A DNA stretch of 64,000 nucleotides from Paenibacillus sonchi. Its GTDB lineage: Bacteria; Bacillota; Bacilli; Paenibacillales; Paenibacillaceae. The notes under the pieces are model-generated. The model was not told the origin of the DNA. It searched no databases and saw nothing but the letters and a program-made list of their open reading frames with translations. Position 1 is the first letter of the stretch. Every line of letters starts with the position of its first letter. The DNA is taken from positions 2,232,001 to 2,296,000 of the forward strand of contig NZ_CP068595.1 in the NCBI RefSeq assembly GCF_016772475.1, read 5' to 3'. This document shows, piece after piece, positions 28,233 to 36,599 of this stretch. Made by a program: the position numbers and the translations under genes.

Positions 28233-28294
28233 ATGGCCCCCGTTCTGTTCTGTACACCCTATGGTTGTACCGGATATCGGTCTGCGATGTACAT

Positions 28295-29281
28295 CTAAGG
28301 ATCCCACAGTGGATATTCAGGCTTTAATTTGCTGGCTTCGTCCAGCCGGGTCATTTCTCCTTCACTCAAAACCACATTGCTGGCCCTAAGATTGTCCCGC
28401 AGCTGTTCCGGTCGTCTGGCGCCTACGATAATGCTCGTAACAGCCGGTTGCTGCAGCAGCCAGGCCAGGGCGATTCCAGCTACCGTGGACTCCCGTTCCT
28501 CTGCGATCTCCTGCAGAACGTCAATCATCGCATAGCCCTGCTCCCGGTCAACCGGGGGAAATCGAATTTCGTGCGGCGGTCGTCTTCCCCTCCTTGTGTG
28601 TTCCGTGAATACTTGCCGGAGAGAAAACCGCCTGCAAGCGGACTCCATACAAGTAAGCCCATCTTCTGATCTTGAACAACAGGGATAATGTCCCGCTCAA
28701 TATCACGGCCTGCAAGCGAATAATAAGACTGGTTGCATGAAAGCTGCGGAGTCCCAATTGGCGGGAAATGCTGTTCGCCTTTACGATTTGCCACCCCTGC
28801 AAATTGGAACATCCGATATACCTTACTTTACCGCTGGTGACTAGATCATCGAGTGCACGCATCGTCTCCTCCCAATCGGTTAAAGGGTCCAATCCGTGAA
28901 TCTGGTACAGGTCGATATAGTCTGTACCAAGACGCCGCAAACTCGCCTCCGCTTGTTCCAGGATATGGCCTCTGGATAAGCCGGCCTGATTGATGCCCGG
29001 TCCCATGCGGAACCTTACCTTCGTGGACAGTACGACCTCATTTCTTTTACCTTTCAAAGCGCGGCCTACAATCTCCTCGGACTCCCCCAAGCCATACTGA
29101 TTAGCTGTATCAAAGAAATTGATGCCTGCTTCGATCGCTTCATCTACGAGCTTTTGAGCTGCGCCGTCGTCAGCGCCCCCATAACAGCGCTCATCGGAAA
29201 GTCCTTGCCGCCAAATGTCATCGTACCCAGACAGAATTCGGATACCAGCAGACCGGTGCCGCCCAACGTCTTGTAATTCAT
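28295..29281 (-). CDS. aldo/keto reductase, three frameshifts
   Basis: An NADPH-dependent aldo/keto reductase (YhdN/YccK type) of about 329 residues once three breaks are mended: C5 at 29176-29180, A3 at 28740-28742, G5 at 28554-28558, each needing one added base. The mended protein begins [14 protein letters not shown], carries the catalytic Asp and Tyr region [12 protein letters not shown], then YIDLYQIHG and a C-terminal cofactor motif [12 protein letters not shown]. The start at 29281 follows AGAGGAG. Two breaks sit in G or C runs and look like errors; the A3 site is less typical, so real decay cannot be excluded. Confidence 0.82.
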
Positions 29282-29326
29282 CCATCTTCACTCCTCTTAG
29301 ATATTGTTCTGCTTGAGCAAGAATAG

Positions 29327-29356
29327 AATAATATCTAGAGTGAACTCTAGGTCAAG
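29327..29356 (-). promoter_or_regulatory. MerR-type promoter of the aldo/keto reductase
   Basis: CTAGAGTGAACTCTAG (29335-29350) is a perfect 7-2-7 palindrome. On the minus strand it lies between TTGACC (-35) and TATTCT (-10) with a 19-base spacer, the stretched spacing that MerR activators correct. The MerR gene at 27849 is the likely regulator. Confidence 0.7.
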
Positions 29357-29395
29357 CGTTGCTTTGTTTTATTTCGAAAAAAATAAAGCGGATAA

Positions 29396-30823
29396 TTAAT
29401 GGGAAGCCGTTACAGTGATATTTTCCATATCAGGTTTTTTTTGCTTGAGGGTAAGCAAGGCAACGATGATCCCCAGCAGTGTAATAACAGCCGAGAGGAT
29501 AAAAGCGGTGTGGATTGCCTGGTTGAGATCTGCAGGAACCATGGTTTCCAACGTAGCGTCCGAACCCAGACTTGCAGTAATGAACGCCATAATGACAGCG
29601 AGACCAATGGCACCGCCAATTTGCTGGCCGGTTGAAATGACCGCGGAAGCTACACCCTGTTCTTTAGGATCAATTCCTGTACTGCCTGCGATGAACATCG
29701 TCGTGAACACAAGCGCTTGGCCTATGCCAATGATAATCGTGCCGGGAATGATTTCCCAGGCAGAGCCGGTTTCAGATAGCTGGGTAAGCAGCAGGAAACC
29801 GATAATCCCCAGCCCCATCCCGGTTGCTACCGTACCTGCCACACCTGCACGCGTCAGCATTTTATTAATCAGCCGGGCACCCAGGAAGGCGCTGAGTGTC
29901 AGCGGCAGGAAGCTGAAGCCGGATTGTATGGCGGAATAATGCAGAACACCTTGCGTATACAGCGTCAGGAAGTAATACAGCGTGCCGAACGATGCTGAGA
30001 ATAAAAAGGCGGTTAACGCTGCTCCGGTCAGATTGCGATTGCGGAATAAGCGAAAGGAAAGCAGCGGTTCCCTGGTGCGTTTTTCAATGACAACAAAGGC
30101 CAGAAGAAGGGTAGCGCCTATAAGAACAAACGGCAGCGTACTAAGGCTTAGCCAGCCTTCTACCGGAGACTGTATCAGATAATACACGATGAGCAGCATG
30201 CCTGCCGTCACTGAGACTGTGCCCGCAGCGTCATAATGCTTGGTCCCGGTGGAAACCTTGCTTTCAGTGAGGACCACTGGTGCAAGAAGAATGACGATCA
30301 GAGCGATGGGTACATTGACAAAGAATGTGGCTTCCCATCCCACGTAGCTGGTTAAGACGCCACCGAGAAGTAAGCCCAGAGACATCCCCACACCGCCCAT
30401 GGATGCCCAGATTCCCATTGCACGGTTACGCTCGCTTCCCTCGTGAAAATTGGACATGATCAGCGACAGTGTTGCCGGAGATAACAGTGCTCCGCCAAGG
30501 CCCTGCAGTCCTCTTGCCAGGATCAGTATAAGCTGAGATTCAGCCAGGCCTCCAAGTAATGAACCTAGCCCGAAGAGAGCCATAGCAATCATAAACATCC
30601 GCCTTCTGCCCATAAGATCCGATAAACGGCCGCCAATGAGAAGAAATCCGCCAAAGGCAAGTGAATACGCACTGACCACCCATTGCAAATGGTTCGCCGA
30701 GAATCCAAGTGCGTTGCCAAGTGAAGGCATTGCCACAAAAATGATTGTATAATCAAGAGCCATGACTAACTGTGAGATGGCAAGAATAAATAAGGCCAAT
30801 CCTTTAAATCTGACAGAATTCAT
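29396..30823 (-). CDS. MFS multidrug exporter, DHA2 family (14 TM)
   Basis: A 475-residue drug:proton antiporter with about 14 hydrophobic segments and family motifs: GGRLSDLMGRRRMF (loop 2-3), GLGGALLSPATLSLI (motif C region), and GLLLGGVLTSYVGWEATFFVNVP. An AGGAGG site precedes the ATG. It is transcribed in the same direction as, and just downstream of, a TetR gene, with an operator copy right before its ribosome binding site. Drug or solvent export under TetR control is likely. Confidence 0.93.
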   Translation of the reverse strand: MNSVRFKGLALFILAISQLVMALDYTIIFVAMPSLGNALGFSANHLQWVVSAYSLAFGGFLLIGGRLSDLMGRRRMFMIAMALFGLGSLLGGLAESQLILILARGLQGLGGALLSPATLSLIMSNFHEGSERNRAMGIWASMGGVGMSLGLLLGGVLTSYVGWEATFFVNVPIALIVILLAPVVLTESKVSTGTKHYDAAGTVSVTAGMLLIVYYLIQSPVEGWLSLSTLPFVLIGATLLLAFVVIEKRTREPLLSFRLFRNRNLTGAALTAFLFSASFGTLYYFLTLYTQGVLHYSAIQSGFSFLPLTLSAFLGARLINKMLTRAGVAGTVATGMGLGIIGFLLLTQLSETGSAWEIIPGTIIIGIGQALVFTTMFIAGSTGIDPKEQGVASAVISTGQQIGGAIGLAVIMAFITASLGSDATLETMVPADLNQAIHTAFILSAVITLLGIIVALLTLKQKKPDMENITVTASH

Positions 30824-30844
30824 TCAGTTTACCTCCTTATATTT

Positions 30845-30856
30845 GACTGTTCAGTC
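30845..30856. promoter_or_regulatory. TetR operator before the MFS exporter
   Basis: GACTGTTCAGTC is a perfect 12-base palindrome, 22 bases before the exporter ATG; the extended site reads TTGACTGTTCAGTCCG. Confidence 0.65.
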
Positions 30857-30892
30857 CGAAAAGTACAAAAATGAATGAAGCGGATTAACGCT

Positions 30893-31480
30893 TCAATGGG
30901 TCTCAAGCACAGTTAAGGTTACCGCTGTAATTTCTTCCAAGGTCTTAGGATCATTCGTCAGTTTGGCCGCTTGTGTCAACGCATACCGTGCATGATACAA
31001 ATATCGCGCAAGTGCACGCACATCCTGATCTGGACTCAGCTCGCCTTGATTTTGGGCACGGACTAAAGCCTGGTATAGCGCATTTTCCAATCGAACCCGG
31101 TCTTGTTCAAAAAGTGCTGCGATCTCGGGATCATGAGGAACCTGATCAATCGCACTATATAAAATAAAGCATTCCTTGCGCCGCTCTTCATCTTGTAGTG
31201 TCGCAACAATTTCATGAAAAATATCGGAAATCGACTTTTTTACAGATTCTGTTCGCTCTAAGTAGGTGACGACAGCAGAAGATTTTTCATCAACATAATG
31301 CCTTACCGCTTTAACAAAGAGATCCCGCTTCGTACCGTAGGTGTCGTACAGACTTTGGCGGGCTATACCCAGTCCATCGAGTAAAATCTGCAATGATGTC
31401 CCCTCGTAGCCATAGTGTCCGAATACTTCCATCGCCCTATGCAGTACAAGAGTCGTGTCAAATTCCTTGCTTCTTGCCAT
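30893..31480 (-). CDS. TetR-family transcriptional repressor
   Basis: About 195 residues from the ATG at 31480 (after AAAGGGGGG): N-terminal HTH (about 10-55, FGHYGYEGTSLQILLDGLGIARQSLYDTYG) and an effector-binding helical domain. It resembles the YxaF/LmrA-type group that controls efflux pumps. A related operator sits on its own -35 and another before the downstream MFS exporter, so it likely represses both until a toxic ligand binds. Confidence 0.92.
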   Translation of the reverse strand: MARSKEFDTTLVLHRAMEVFGHYGYEGTSLQILLDGLGIARQSLYDTYGTKRDLFVKAVRHYVDEKSSAVVTYLERTESVKKSISDIFHEIVATLQDEERRKECFILYSAIDQVPHDPEIAALFEQDRVRLENALYQALVRAQNQGELSPDQDVRALARYLYHARYALTQAAKLTNDPKTLEEITAVTLTVLETH

Positions 31481-31502
31481 TTGGGTTGGCCCCCCTTTCA
31501 CT

Positions 31503-31537
31503 CCACCTATACTATCTTTAGCGGACGTTCAGTCAAG
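31503..31537 (-). promoter_or_regulatory. promoter and operator of the TetR gene
   Basis: On the minus strand TTGACT (-35) and TAGTAT (-10) are 16 bases apart. The -35 is part of GACGTTCAGTC (31524-31534), a shortened copy of the operator before the exporter, which suggests autoregulation. Confidence 0.55.
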
Positions 31538-31607
31538 ATGATTGCTTCTTGATCCAGTTCTGATACTCATTGTGATTTTCCTCCAGTCATTTTGTGGGAT
31601 TTATTAT

Positions 31608-31739
31608 CGGACCATTCAGTCCGAAAGTATCAAAAAAATAATACTTCCCTTAAATTGTTACTCTTAATAAGCCGTGGACCTTATTGTGCACCTCCTTTGC
31701 TTTACGGGTTCATCTTATCATTTTCGGACCATTCAGTCA
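31608..31739. promoter_or_regulatory. two further TetR-type operators in a gene-free stretch
   Basis: CGGACCATTCAGTCCG (31608-31623) and CGGACCATTCAGTCA (31725-31739) match the operators near the TetR and exporter genes. Between them on the minus strand is AAAGGAGGTG at about 31690-31699, a good ribosome binding site with no ORF after it. The stretch 31502-31827 otherwise holds only a hairpin at its end. Confidence 0.5.
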
Positions 31740-31772
31740 ATAATAATTTTGAAATGATTTATCTATACACAC

Positions 31773-31815
31773 AACCGGTTCTGCATTGTTATGGATTTCT
31801 TGCAGAACCGGTTTT
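31773..31815. terminator. long hairpin after the MocR gene
   Basis: AACCGGTTCTGCA and TGCAGAACCGGTT form a perfect 13-bp stem around a 15-base loop. TTTT follows on the plus strand; on the minus strand the T tract is poor, so its strength for the MocR gene is uncertain. Confidence 0.55.
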
Positions 31816-31827
31816 CAGATTTAGCAG

Positions 31828-33240
31828 TTAACAATTCCACACCCCGGCCAGGCGCCGGATGCCCTCCTCAATCCTCTCCCCGGCAATGCCGCCGAAGCCC
31901 AGAATAAATTCCGGCGCATCATGCTCTGGCCTGCTCCACCATGTATAGGACATGGGCGTAACACGGATACCTGCCGCTGCGGCCTTTTCTGCGAGCTGGC
32001 GGGCACTGCCGCCGCTGTGAAGGGTGAGCAGAATGTGGAATCCTGCCCCTTGACCGTGTACCGCTGCGGTTTCCCCGAAATTCCGCTGGATCGCGCTCAG
32101 AAGCAGATCATGTTTCCTCTGGTAGACCAGACGCATTCTCCGCAAATGCTTCGCAAAGTGCCCCCTCTCCATGAAATAATGCAGCGCAATCTGATTCAGA
32201 CGGGAGGCGGAATGCTCCAGGTACAGCTCGCTTTTCAGGCGGTGATAGTCCGGGACAAGCGGCTTGGGCAGCACCATGTAATGAACACACAGCGCCGGGG
32301 CCAGCGATTGGGCGAAGCTGCACATATAGATCACCGGACTGTCTTCCAAGAGTCCCTGCAGGGCGGGAATCGGCCGTCCATGATAGCGGAACTCACCGTC
32401 ATAATCATCCTCTATAATATAGCCGCTGTTCGTCCGGGCCCAATCCAGGAGCGCCAGCCGCTTCGCAATGGGCATCACCATCCCCCGGGGGAACTGGTGG
32501 GAAGGCGAGAGGTATACGGCATTAGCTCCGCTTGCGTATAGCTGCGTTACGTTAAGCCCGTCTTCCTGCAGTTGAAGGGGCAAAATCTGAAAGCCATGCC
32601 GCTGGAATGCCGCAGGAAGCAGGTGGTATCCCGGATTTTCAATCGCAAGCTTCATCGCCTTCTCCTGAAGCAGGAGTGCCAGAAGCGAGCATAGCGTATA
32701 CTGGTCGCCGCCAACCACAACCTGCTCTGCTGTGCAGCGCAGCCCGCGGAACTGCCGCAAATGGGCGGCGATGCTCTCCCGCAAGGCAGGTTCCCCCTGC
32801 GGATCGCCATATTGCAGCAGATCGGGATTGGCCAGCTGCTCCTGATAGAGGCTGCGCCATATTTTATCTGGAAAGAGGGAGAAGTCGTTTCGCGAAATAT
32901 GGAAATCATACGGGTAGGTCCTGGAATCTCGCGGGGTAATGGGCCGGAGCGTAAGCGGTGAGCGGTCTGGCTCTGCTGCGGCTCCGCCCAGCCCATGCAC
33001 CTGCTGTACATAATATCCGCTGCGCGGCTTGCTCACGATGAACCCCTCGGACAGCAGCTGCTGGTAGGCCAGTTCTACCGGAGTGGTGCTTAGCTGAAGC
33101 TGGGCGGCCAGGATCCGGATGGAGGGCAGACGGGTGCCCGTTGGGAGCGAGCCGCTGATGATCGCTTTTTTGAAATAGTCATATAGCTGTATGTAGTAAG
33201 GCACTCTGTCAGTGTCGCTAAGATTCGGGACAAGCAGCAT
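31828..33240 (-). CDS. MocR/PdxR-like GntR regulator with aminotransferase domain lacking the PLP lysine
   Basis: 470 residues: GntR winged HTH (about 12-78), linker, and a fold type I aminotransferase domain (about 115-470). Family landmarks remain: ENPGYHLLPAAFQRHG, SPSHQFPRGMVMP and IIEDDYDGEFRY. However, the segment that normally reads TFSKTLxPALRLGY is SFAQSLAPALCVHY: the PLP-binding Lys is Gln (codon CAA) and the phosphate-binding Arg is Cys. It should not form a PLP Schiff base. It may bind another ligand or be constitutive. It is divergent from a GNAT gene, its likely target. Confidence 0.88.
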   Translation of the reverse strand: MLLVPNLSDTDRVPYYIQLYDYFKKAIISGSLPTGTRLPSIRILAAQLQLSTTPVELAYQQLLSEGFIVSKPRSGYYVQQVHGLGGAAAEPDRSPLTLRPITPRDSRTYPYDFHISRNDFSLFPDKIWRSLYQEQLANPDLLQYGDPQGEPALRESIAAHLRQFRGLRCTAEQVVVGGDQYTLCSLLALLLQEKAMKLAIENPGYHLLPAAFQRHGFQILPLQLQEDGLNVTQLYASGANAVYLSPSHQFPRGMVMPIAKRLALLDWARTNSGYIIEDDYDGEFRYHGRPIPALQGLLEDSPVIYMCSFAQSLAPALCVHYMVLPKPLVPDYHRLKSELYLEHSASRLNQIALHYFMERGHFAKHLRRMRLVYQRKHDLLLSAIQRNFGETAAVHGQGAGFHILLTLHSGGSARQLAEKAAAAGIRVTPMSYTWWSRPEHDAPEFILGFGGIAGERIEEGIRRLAGVWNC

Positions 33241-33365
33241 AGAAACTCCTATCTGTCCTTCGAAAAAGGACGGTTTTGTCTATTTGTAAGTATACAATTT
33301 TGCCTTATCATAGAGCTACATTAACGACAGGGGATGAAGAGAATGAGCAGGAACTCCGGCATGTT

Positions 33366-33908
33366 ATGGGGGAAAAGGTGTATCTGCGCCCGCTGAACGG
33401 GGAAGACGCCGAGCTGTACTACCATATGTTCTACGATGCGGAGACCCGCAGGCTTACGGGAACGCAGAAGCATATTACGAAGGAGCAGATCGCGGCATAT
33501 ATTGAGCGCAAAGCGGAAGATGACAGCGGGGTGCTGCTGCTGATCGCCCTTAAGGACACCGATGAGACCATCGGGGACATCGCCATTCAGGATATGGACC
33601 GCAATAACCGTACAGCAAATCTGCGGATCGCTATTGGAGACGAAGCCCATCAGGGAAAAGGTTATGGCCGGGAAGCGCTGCTGCTGCTGCTTGATTACGG
33701 CTTCGGAATTCTGAATCTGCACCGGATTGAACTCGAGGTTTACGCATATAATAAACGCGCAGCGCATGTGTACGAGTCCATTGGTTTTGTCCGGGAGGGT
33801 GTGCGGCGCCAGACGCTTTTCTATAACCATGAGTACCATGATGTGATAATGATGAGCATGCTTGAGAACGAGTACCGGGAGCGCTACATATCCACGAAGG
33901 TCAAATAA
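33366..33908 (+). CDS. GNAT-family N-acetyltransferase (RimJ/RimL-like)
   Basis: About 180 residues from the ATG at 33366; the frame is open farther upstream but a probable promoter (TATACAAT near 33291) lies there. The acetyl-CoA pyrophosphate loop is HQGKGYGREAL; the C-terminal AAHVYESIGFVREG is typical of the RimJ/RimL and SpeG-like group acting on amines or protein N-termini. It is divergent from the MocR-type regulator. The first CtsR site of the next operon overlaps its last codons. Confidence 0.85.
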   Translation: MGEKVYLRPLNGEDAELYYHMFYDAETRRLTGTQKHITKEQIAAYIERKAEDDSGVLLLIALKDTDETIGDIAIQDMDRNNRTANLRIAIGDEAHQGKGYGREALLLLLDYGFGILNLHRIELEVYAYNKRAAHVYESIGFVREGVRRQTLFYNHEYHDVIMMSMLENEYRERYISTKVK

Positions 33909-33915
33909 GGTCAAA
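33899..33915 (+). promoter_or_regulatory. CtsR operator 1
   Basis: GGTCAAATAAGGTCAAA is an exact match to the tandem heptad CtsR site (GGTCAAA, three bases, GGTCAAA). It overlaps the end of the GNAT gene and lies about 80 bases upstream of the -35 of the chaperone operon. Confidence 0.85.
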
Positions 33916-33993
33916 AAGTGAAAAACACTAAAATTTGGTTTAAAAAATGAGCTGAAATGCCGGATTTTCCCGGTTTTTCGGCTTATACAGGTT

Positions 33994-34047
33994 TTGTCTT
34001 CCCCAGGAGGGGGGCTATAATGAAGCCATAGGTCAAATAAAGTCAAA
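33994..34047 (+). promoter_or_regulatory. chaperone operon promoter with CtsR operator 2
   Basis: TTGTCT (33994-33999) and TATAAT (34016-34021), 16 bases apart, form a sigma-A-type promoter. GGTCAAATAAAGTCAAA (34031-34047) covers the expected start of transcription, with one mismatch in the second heptad. Repression by CtsR at normal temperature and release on heat or protein stress follows from the known family. Confidence 0.85.
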
Positions 34048-34070
34048 GTCAAATGAGAGGAGAATGTACA

Positions 34071-34537
34071 ATGTTTGATTTGGTTCCTTTTGGAAAACGA
34101 AGAGATGATGCTTTTGGTGTGCTGGCCAAGTCCCTGAATGAAGTGTTCAATGATGATTTTTTTGCACCCATTAAAAGCTCCACGATGTCCTTCCGTACGG
34201 ATATCCGAGAGAACGAGCAGGCGTATCTGATTGAGGCCGAACTGCCCGGCTTCAAAAAGAAGAAATCGACATCGATTACGCCAGCCCTTATTTGACGATC
34301 AAAGCGGTACGCAAGGAAGACAACAGTGAGGAAAACAAGGACCATCAGGTGGTGCGCAGAGAACGCCGGTATGGGGAGTATGTCCGCCGGTTCTATGTGC
34401 AGGATGTTGCCGAGGATGGAATCCGCGCTTCGCTGAAGGACGGTTTGCTGACCCTCTCCGTACCGAAACAGCAGAAGTCGTTAGGCAAACGCATTGAGAT
34501 TCAGGATAATGGTTCTTCCGGAGAGCAGCTTCAATAA
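34071..34537 (+). CDS. Hsp20-family small heat shock protein, frameshifted
   Basis: An alpha-crystallin-type holdase of about 155 residues. The N-terminal part MFDLVPFGKRRDD and FRTDIRENEQAYLIEAELPGF leads into the conserved domain, ending with GLLTLSVPK. It breaks at A5 (34254-34258); one extra A gives FKKEEIDIDYASPYLTIKA and restores a single frame. The ATG follows GAGGAGAA. It is the first gene of the CtsR-controlled operon with the DnaJ-like gene and clpB. Confidence 0.9.
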
Positions 34538-34943
34538 AAGCTTCATTACAAGCTTCAATAAACAGGAATTTGGCTAATGCGGCGCTATGCGGCAGGCCTC
34601 CGGGGGAAGCGGAGCGCGTTGCTGCATCGCCGCAGTGTAGAAGCGGAGGTTCAAGTCCGGCTGGATCGGCTGGTAAAAGGGTTTCCCGGGCCGGCGGCCA
34701 GCGCCGTTCCCTCTAAGATCCCTGCAGGAACAGCGGATTCACCGGGCTTTTCATATAGCACCATCATACAGGCGCATTGTAGTGGGGATTCCGGCTATGG
34801 TGCGCCTTTTTACGGAATTGAAATTTATCTGTATTGCAGCAGATTCCACGGAAGCAGCGATTTAATCAGGCCGGAAAACAGGGTAATAAATAATAAAGAA
34901 CAGATGGATGATACGGCTCAGCTTATGAAAGGAGGAGATACCG
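34538..34943 (+). other. 406-base gap between hsp20 and the DnaJ-like gene
   Basis: No convincing gene. A hairpin with T tract is at 34770-34811 (AGGCGCA with TGCGCCT, then TTTT), which could lower transcription into the DnaJ-like gene and clpB. A GGTTCAAGTCC stretch near 34648 resembles a tRNA T-arm, but no tRNA fold is present. Confidence 0.6.
34770..34811 (+). terminator. hairpin terminator inside the chaperone operon
   Basis: AGGCGCA (34770-34776) and TGCGCCT (34801-34807), followed by TTTT; the stem is short and the loop is 24 bases, so termination is probably partial. Confidence 0.5.
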
Positions 34944-35930
34944 TTGGCGGCAAACTATTACGAAGCTTTGGGTGTAGGGGAAAAGGCCTCTAAACAGGAA
35001 ATTAAAAAAGCCTACCAGAAGCTTGCCAAGAAGTGGCATCCCGATGTTAATAAAGCACCGGAGGCGGAGGCCAAGTTCAAGGAAGCGGCAGAAGCGTATG
35101 AGGTGCTGGGCAATAATGAGAAAAGAAAAGCCTATGATGAGGAGCTCCGCTACGGCTTCGGCGGCGCAGCCAGGGGCGGAACCCGGCGCAGCGGAGCATC
35201 TTCGTCGGCGTATGGGGATTCGTCCTTTGGCGCGGGGTGGGGCGGAAGCTCCTCCTTCGGCGGGAGTATTCCTGATGATGATTTGTTTGGAATGTTTTTT
35301 GGCAGCCGGGGTGCGGCGGACCGGGCGGGATTTGATTTCTTTTCGGGCAGCGGCAGCCCATTCGGCGAGGCCCGCAGCACGATGCAGGCGCAGCTTGAGA
35401 TCTCACTGGAGCAAGCATATAAAGGCGGCAGCATCCGGGTCCAGGTGGGCGGTAAGGATGTGAACGTCAGCATTCCGCCGCGTTCTGCTGAGGGGACGGT
35501 TATCCGGATTCCCGGCAGCAGCGGGAATGGGGCGGGGCAAGACGGTGATCTGCTGATCTCCCTGCATCTGCTGCCGCATAACATTTACGAACCGGACGGC
35601 GGAGATCTGTACGGCACTGTGGAGATTGCGCCTTGGCAGGGCGTGCTCGGCGGCGAAGCCAAGGTTCCGCTGCCGGACGGCAGCAGCGTGAAGCTGAAGG
35701 TCCCGGCCGGGATGGCGGGCGGTCAAACGCTGCGCCTCTCCGGCAAGGGGCTGAAGCGCCCGAATGGCGCGAACGGAGACATTCTGTTCGCGGTAGAGAT
35801 TGTGATTCCAGCCGGGCTGACCGAGGCGGAGAAAAAGCTGTACCGCCAGCTGGCCGAAGCTGGCAGTTTCCAGGCCGGGCCCAGACGGAAGGGCCCGGGA
35901 GCTTCGCGGCGCAGAGCCGCGATGGGCTAA
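34944..35930 (+). CDS. DnaJ-type co-chaperone (CbpA-like, no zinc finger)
   Basis: 328 residues: J domain (about 1-66, with HPD in [12 protein letters not shown]), Gly/Ser/Phe-rich linker (about 70-150), and two C-terminal peptide-binding domains (about 155-310, [12 protein letters not shown], then [19 protein letters not shown]). It lacks the CxxCxGxG zinc repeats of DnaJ, so it is of the CbpA/type II kind. A basic tail ends it. The TTG start is fixed by AAAGGAGGAGA. It would stimulate DnaK and assist ClpB in disaggregation. Confidence 0.92.
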   Translation: MAANYYEALGVGEKASKQEIKKAYQKLAKKWHPDVNKAPEAEAKFKEAAEAYEVLGNNEKRKAYDEELRYGFGGAARGGTRRSGASSSAYGDSSFGAGWGGSSSFGGSIPDDDLFGMFFGSRGAADRAGFDFFSGSGSPFGEARSTMQAQLEISLEQAYKGGSIRVQVGGKDVNVSIPPRSAEGTVIRIPGSSGNGAGQDGDLLISLHLLPHNIYEPDGGDLYGTVEIAPWQGVLGGEAKVPLPDGSSVKLKVPAGMAGGQTLRLSGKGLKRPNGANGDILFAVEIVIPAGLTEAEKKLYRQLAEAGSFQAGPRRKGPGASRRRAAMG

Positions 35931-35967
35931 GCGCCGGGCGGGCGCGAGCCCGGCGGGACTTGACGGA

Positions 35968-36504
35968 AACAACGGCAGAAGTGCCGTTGTTGGGCGTCCC
36001 GCAGGCGGGCGATAGGAGGAAATCAGAGGTAAAAGTACCTTTGAATTCGGTGTAGGCGGGCGATGGGAGGAAATGAGAGGTAAAAGTAACCTTGATTCGC
36101 CACAGGCGGCTATTGATGGGTTGAAACAACGGCAGAAATGCCGTTGTTAGGCTCAACGAGGCCGTGATCGGCGGAAACAACGGCAAAAGTGCCGTTGTTA
36201 GGCTCAACGAGGCCGTAATCGGCGGAAACAACGGCAAAAATGCCGTTGTTAGGCTCAACGAGGCCGTGATCGGCGAAACAACGGCAAAAGTGCCGTTGTT
36301 AGGCGCAACGAGGCCGTGATCGGCGGAAACAACGGCAGAAGTGCCGTTGTTGGGCGCGGCGCAGCCGTGATCGGCGGAAACAACGGCAGAAATGCCGTTG
36401 TTAGGCGCGGCGCAGCCGTGATCGGCGGAAACAACGGCAGAAATGCCGTTGTTAGGCGCGGCGCAGCCGTGATCGGCGGAAACAACGGCAAAAATGCCGT
36501 TGTT
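35968..36504. repeat. palindromic repeat array 1, 51-bp period
   Basis: Nine copies of a 24-base palindrome with 10-base arms AACAACGGCA and TGCCGTTGTT around a 4-base RAAR loop, starting at 35968, 36125, 36176, 36227, 36277, 36328, 36379, 36430 and 36481. From 36125 on, spacing is 51 (once 50). Two units near 36004 and 36055 keep the 51-base step but carry a shorter variant palindrome (36027-36040, 36078-36092). Spacers share GAGGCCGTGATCGGCGG-like sequence. The array fills the gap 35931-36587 between the DnaJ-like gene and clpB and would be transcribed. Function unknown. Confidence 0.95.
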
Positions 36505-36599
36505 AGGCGCCCGGCAGCCGCCCAAACAGGCCTGCCATCGGCGCGGGCGGCCGCCCAAGCGCCGGCGAACAAGCAAAATACTGAAAGGTGATGAAGGAG

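Noticed and set aside
31592..31831. 79-codon frame over the TetR operators
   Set aside because: It runs through two operators and a hairpin, has no ribosome binding site and no family match.
34640..34665. tRNA gene, from a GGTTCAAGTCC stretch
   Set aside because: The T-stem would not pair beyond the first bases and no acceptor or anticodon arm is present.
34577..34993. 138-codon frame upstream of the DnaJ-like gene
   Set aside because: No ribosome binding site, overlaps the DnaJ start, spans a terminator-like hairpin, and lacks protein-like composition.
35968..36504. CRISPR array
   Set aside because: The spacers are nearly identical to each other, there are no cas genes, and the repeat plus spacer unit is too short.
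35500..36576. 358-codon minus-strand frame through the repeat array, with a 17-residue repeat
   Set aside because: The 51-base period is a multiple of three, so the array keeps any frame open; the frame also overlaps the DnaJ-like gene antisense and has no ribosome binding site. The same applies to frames through 52699-53158.
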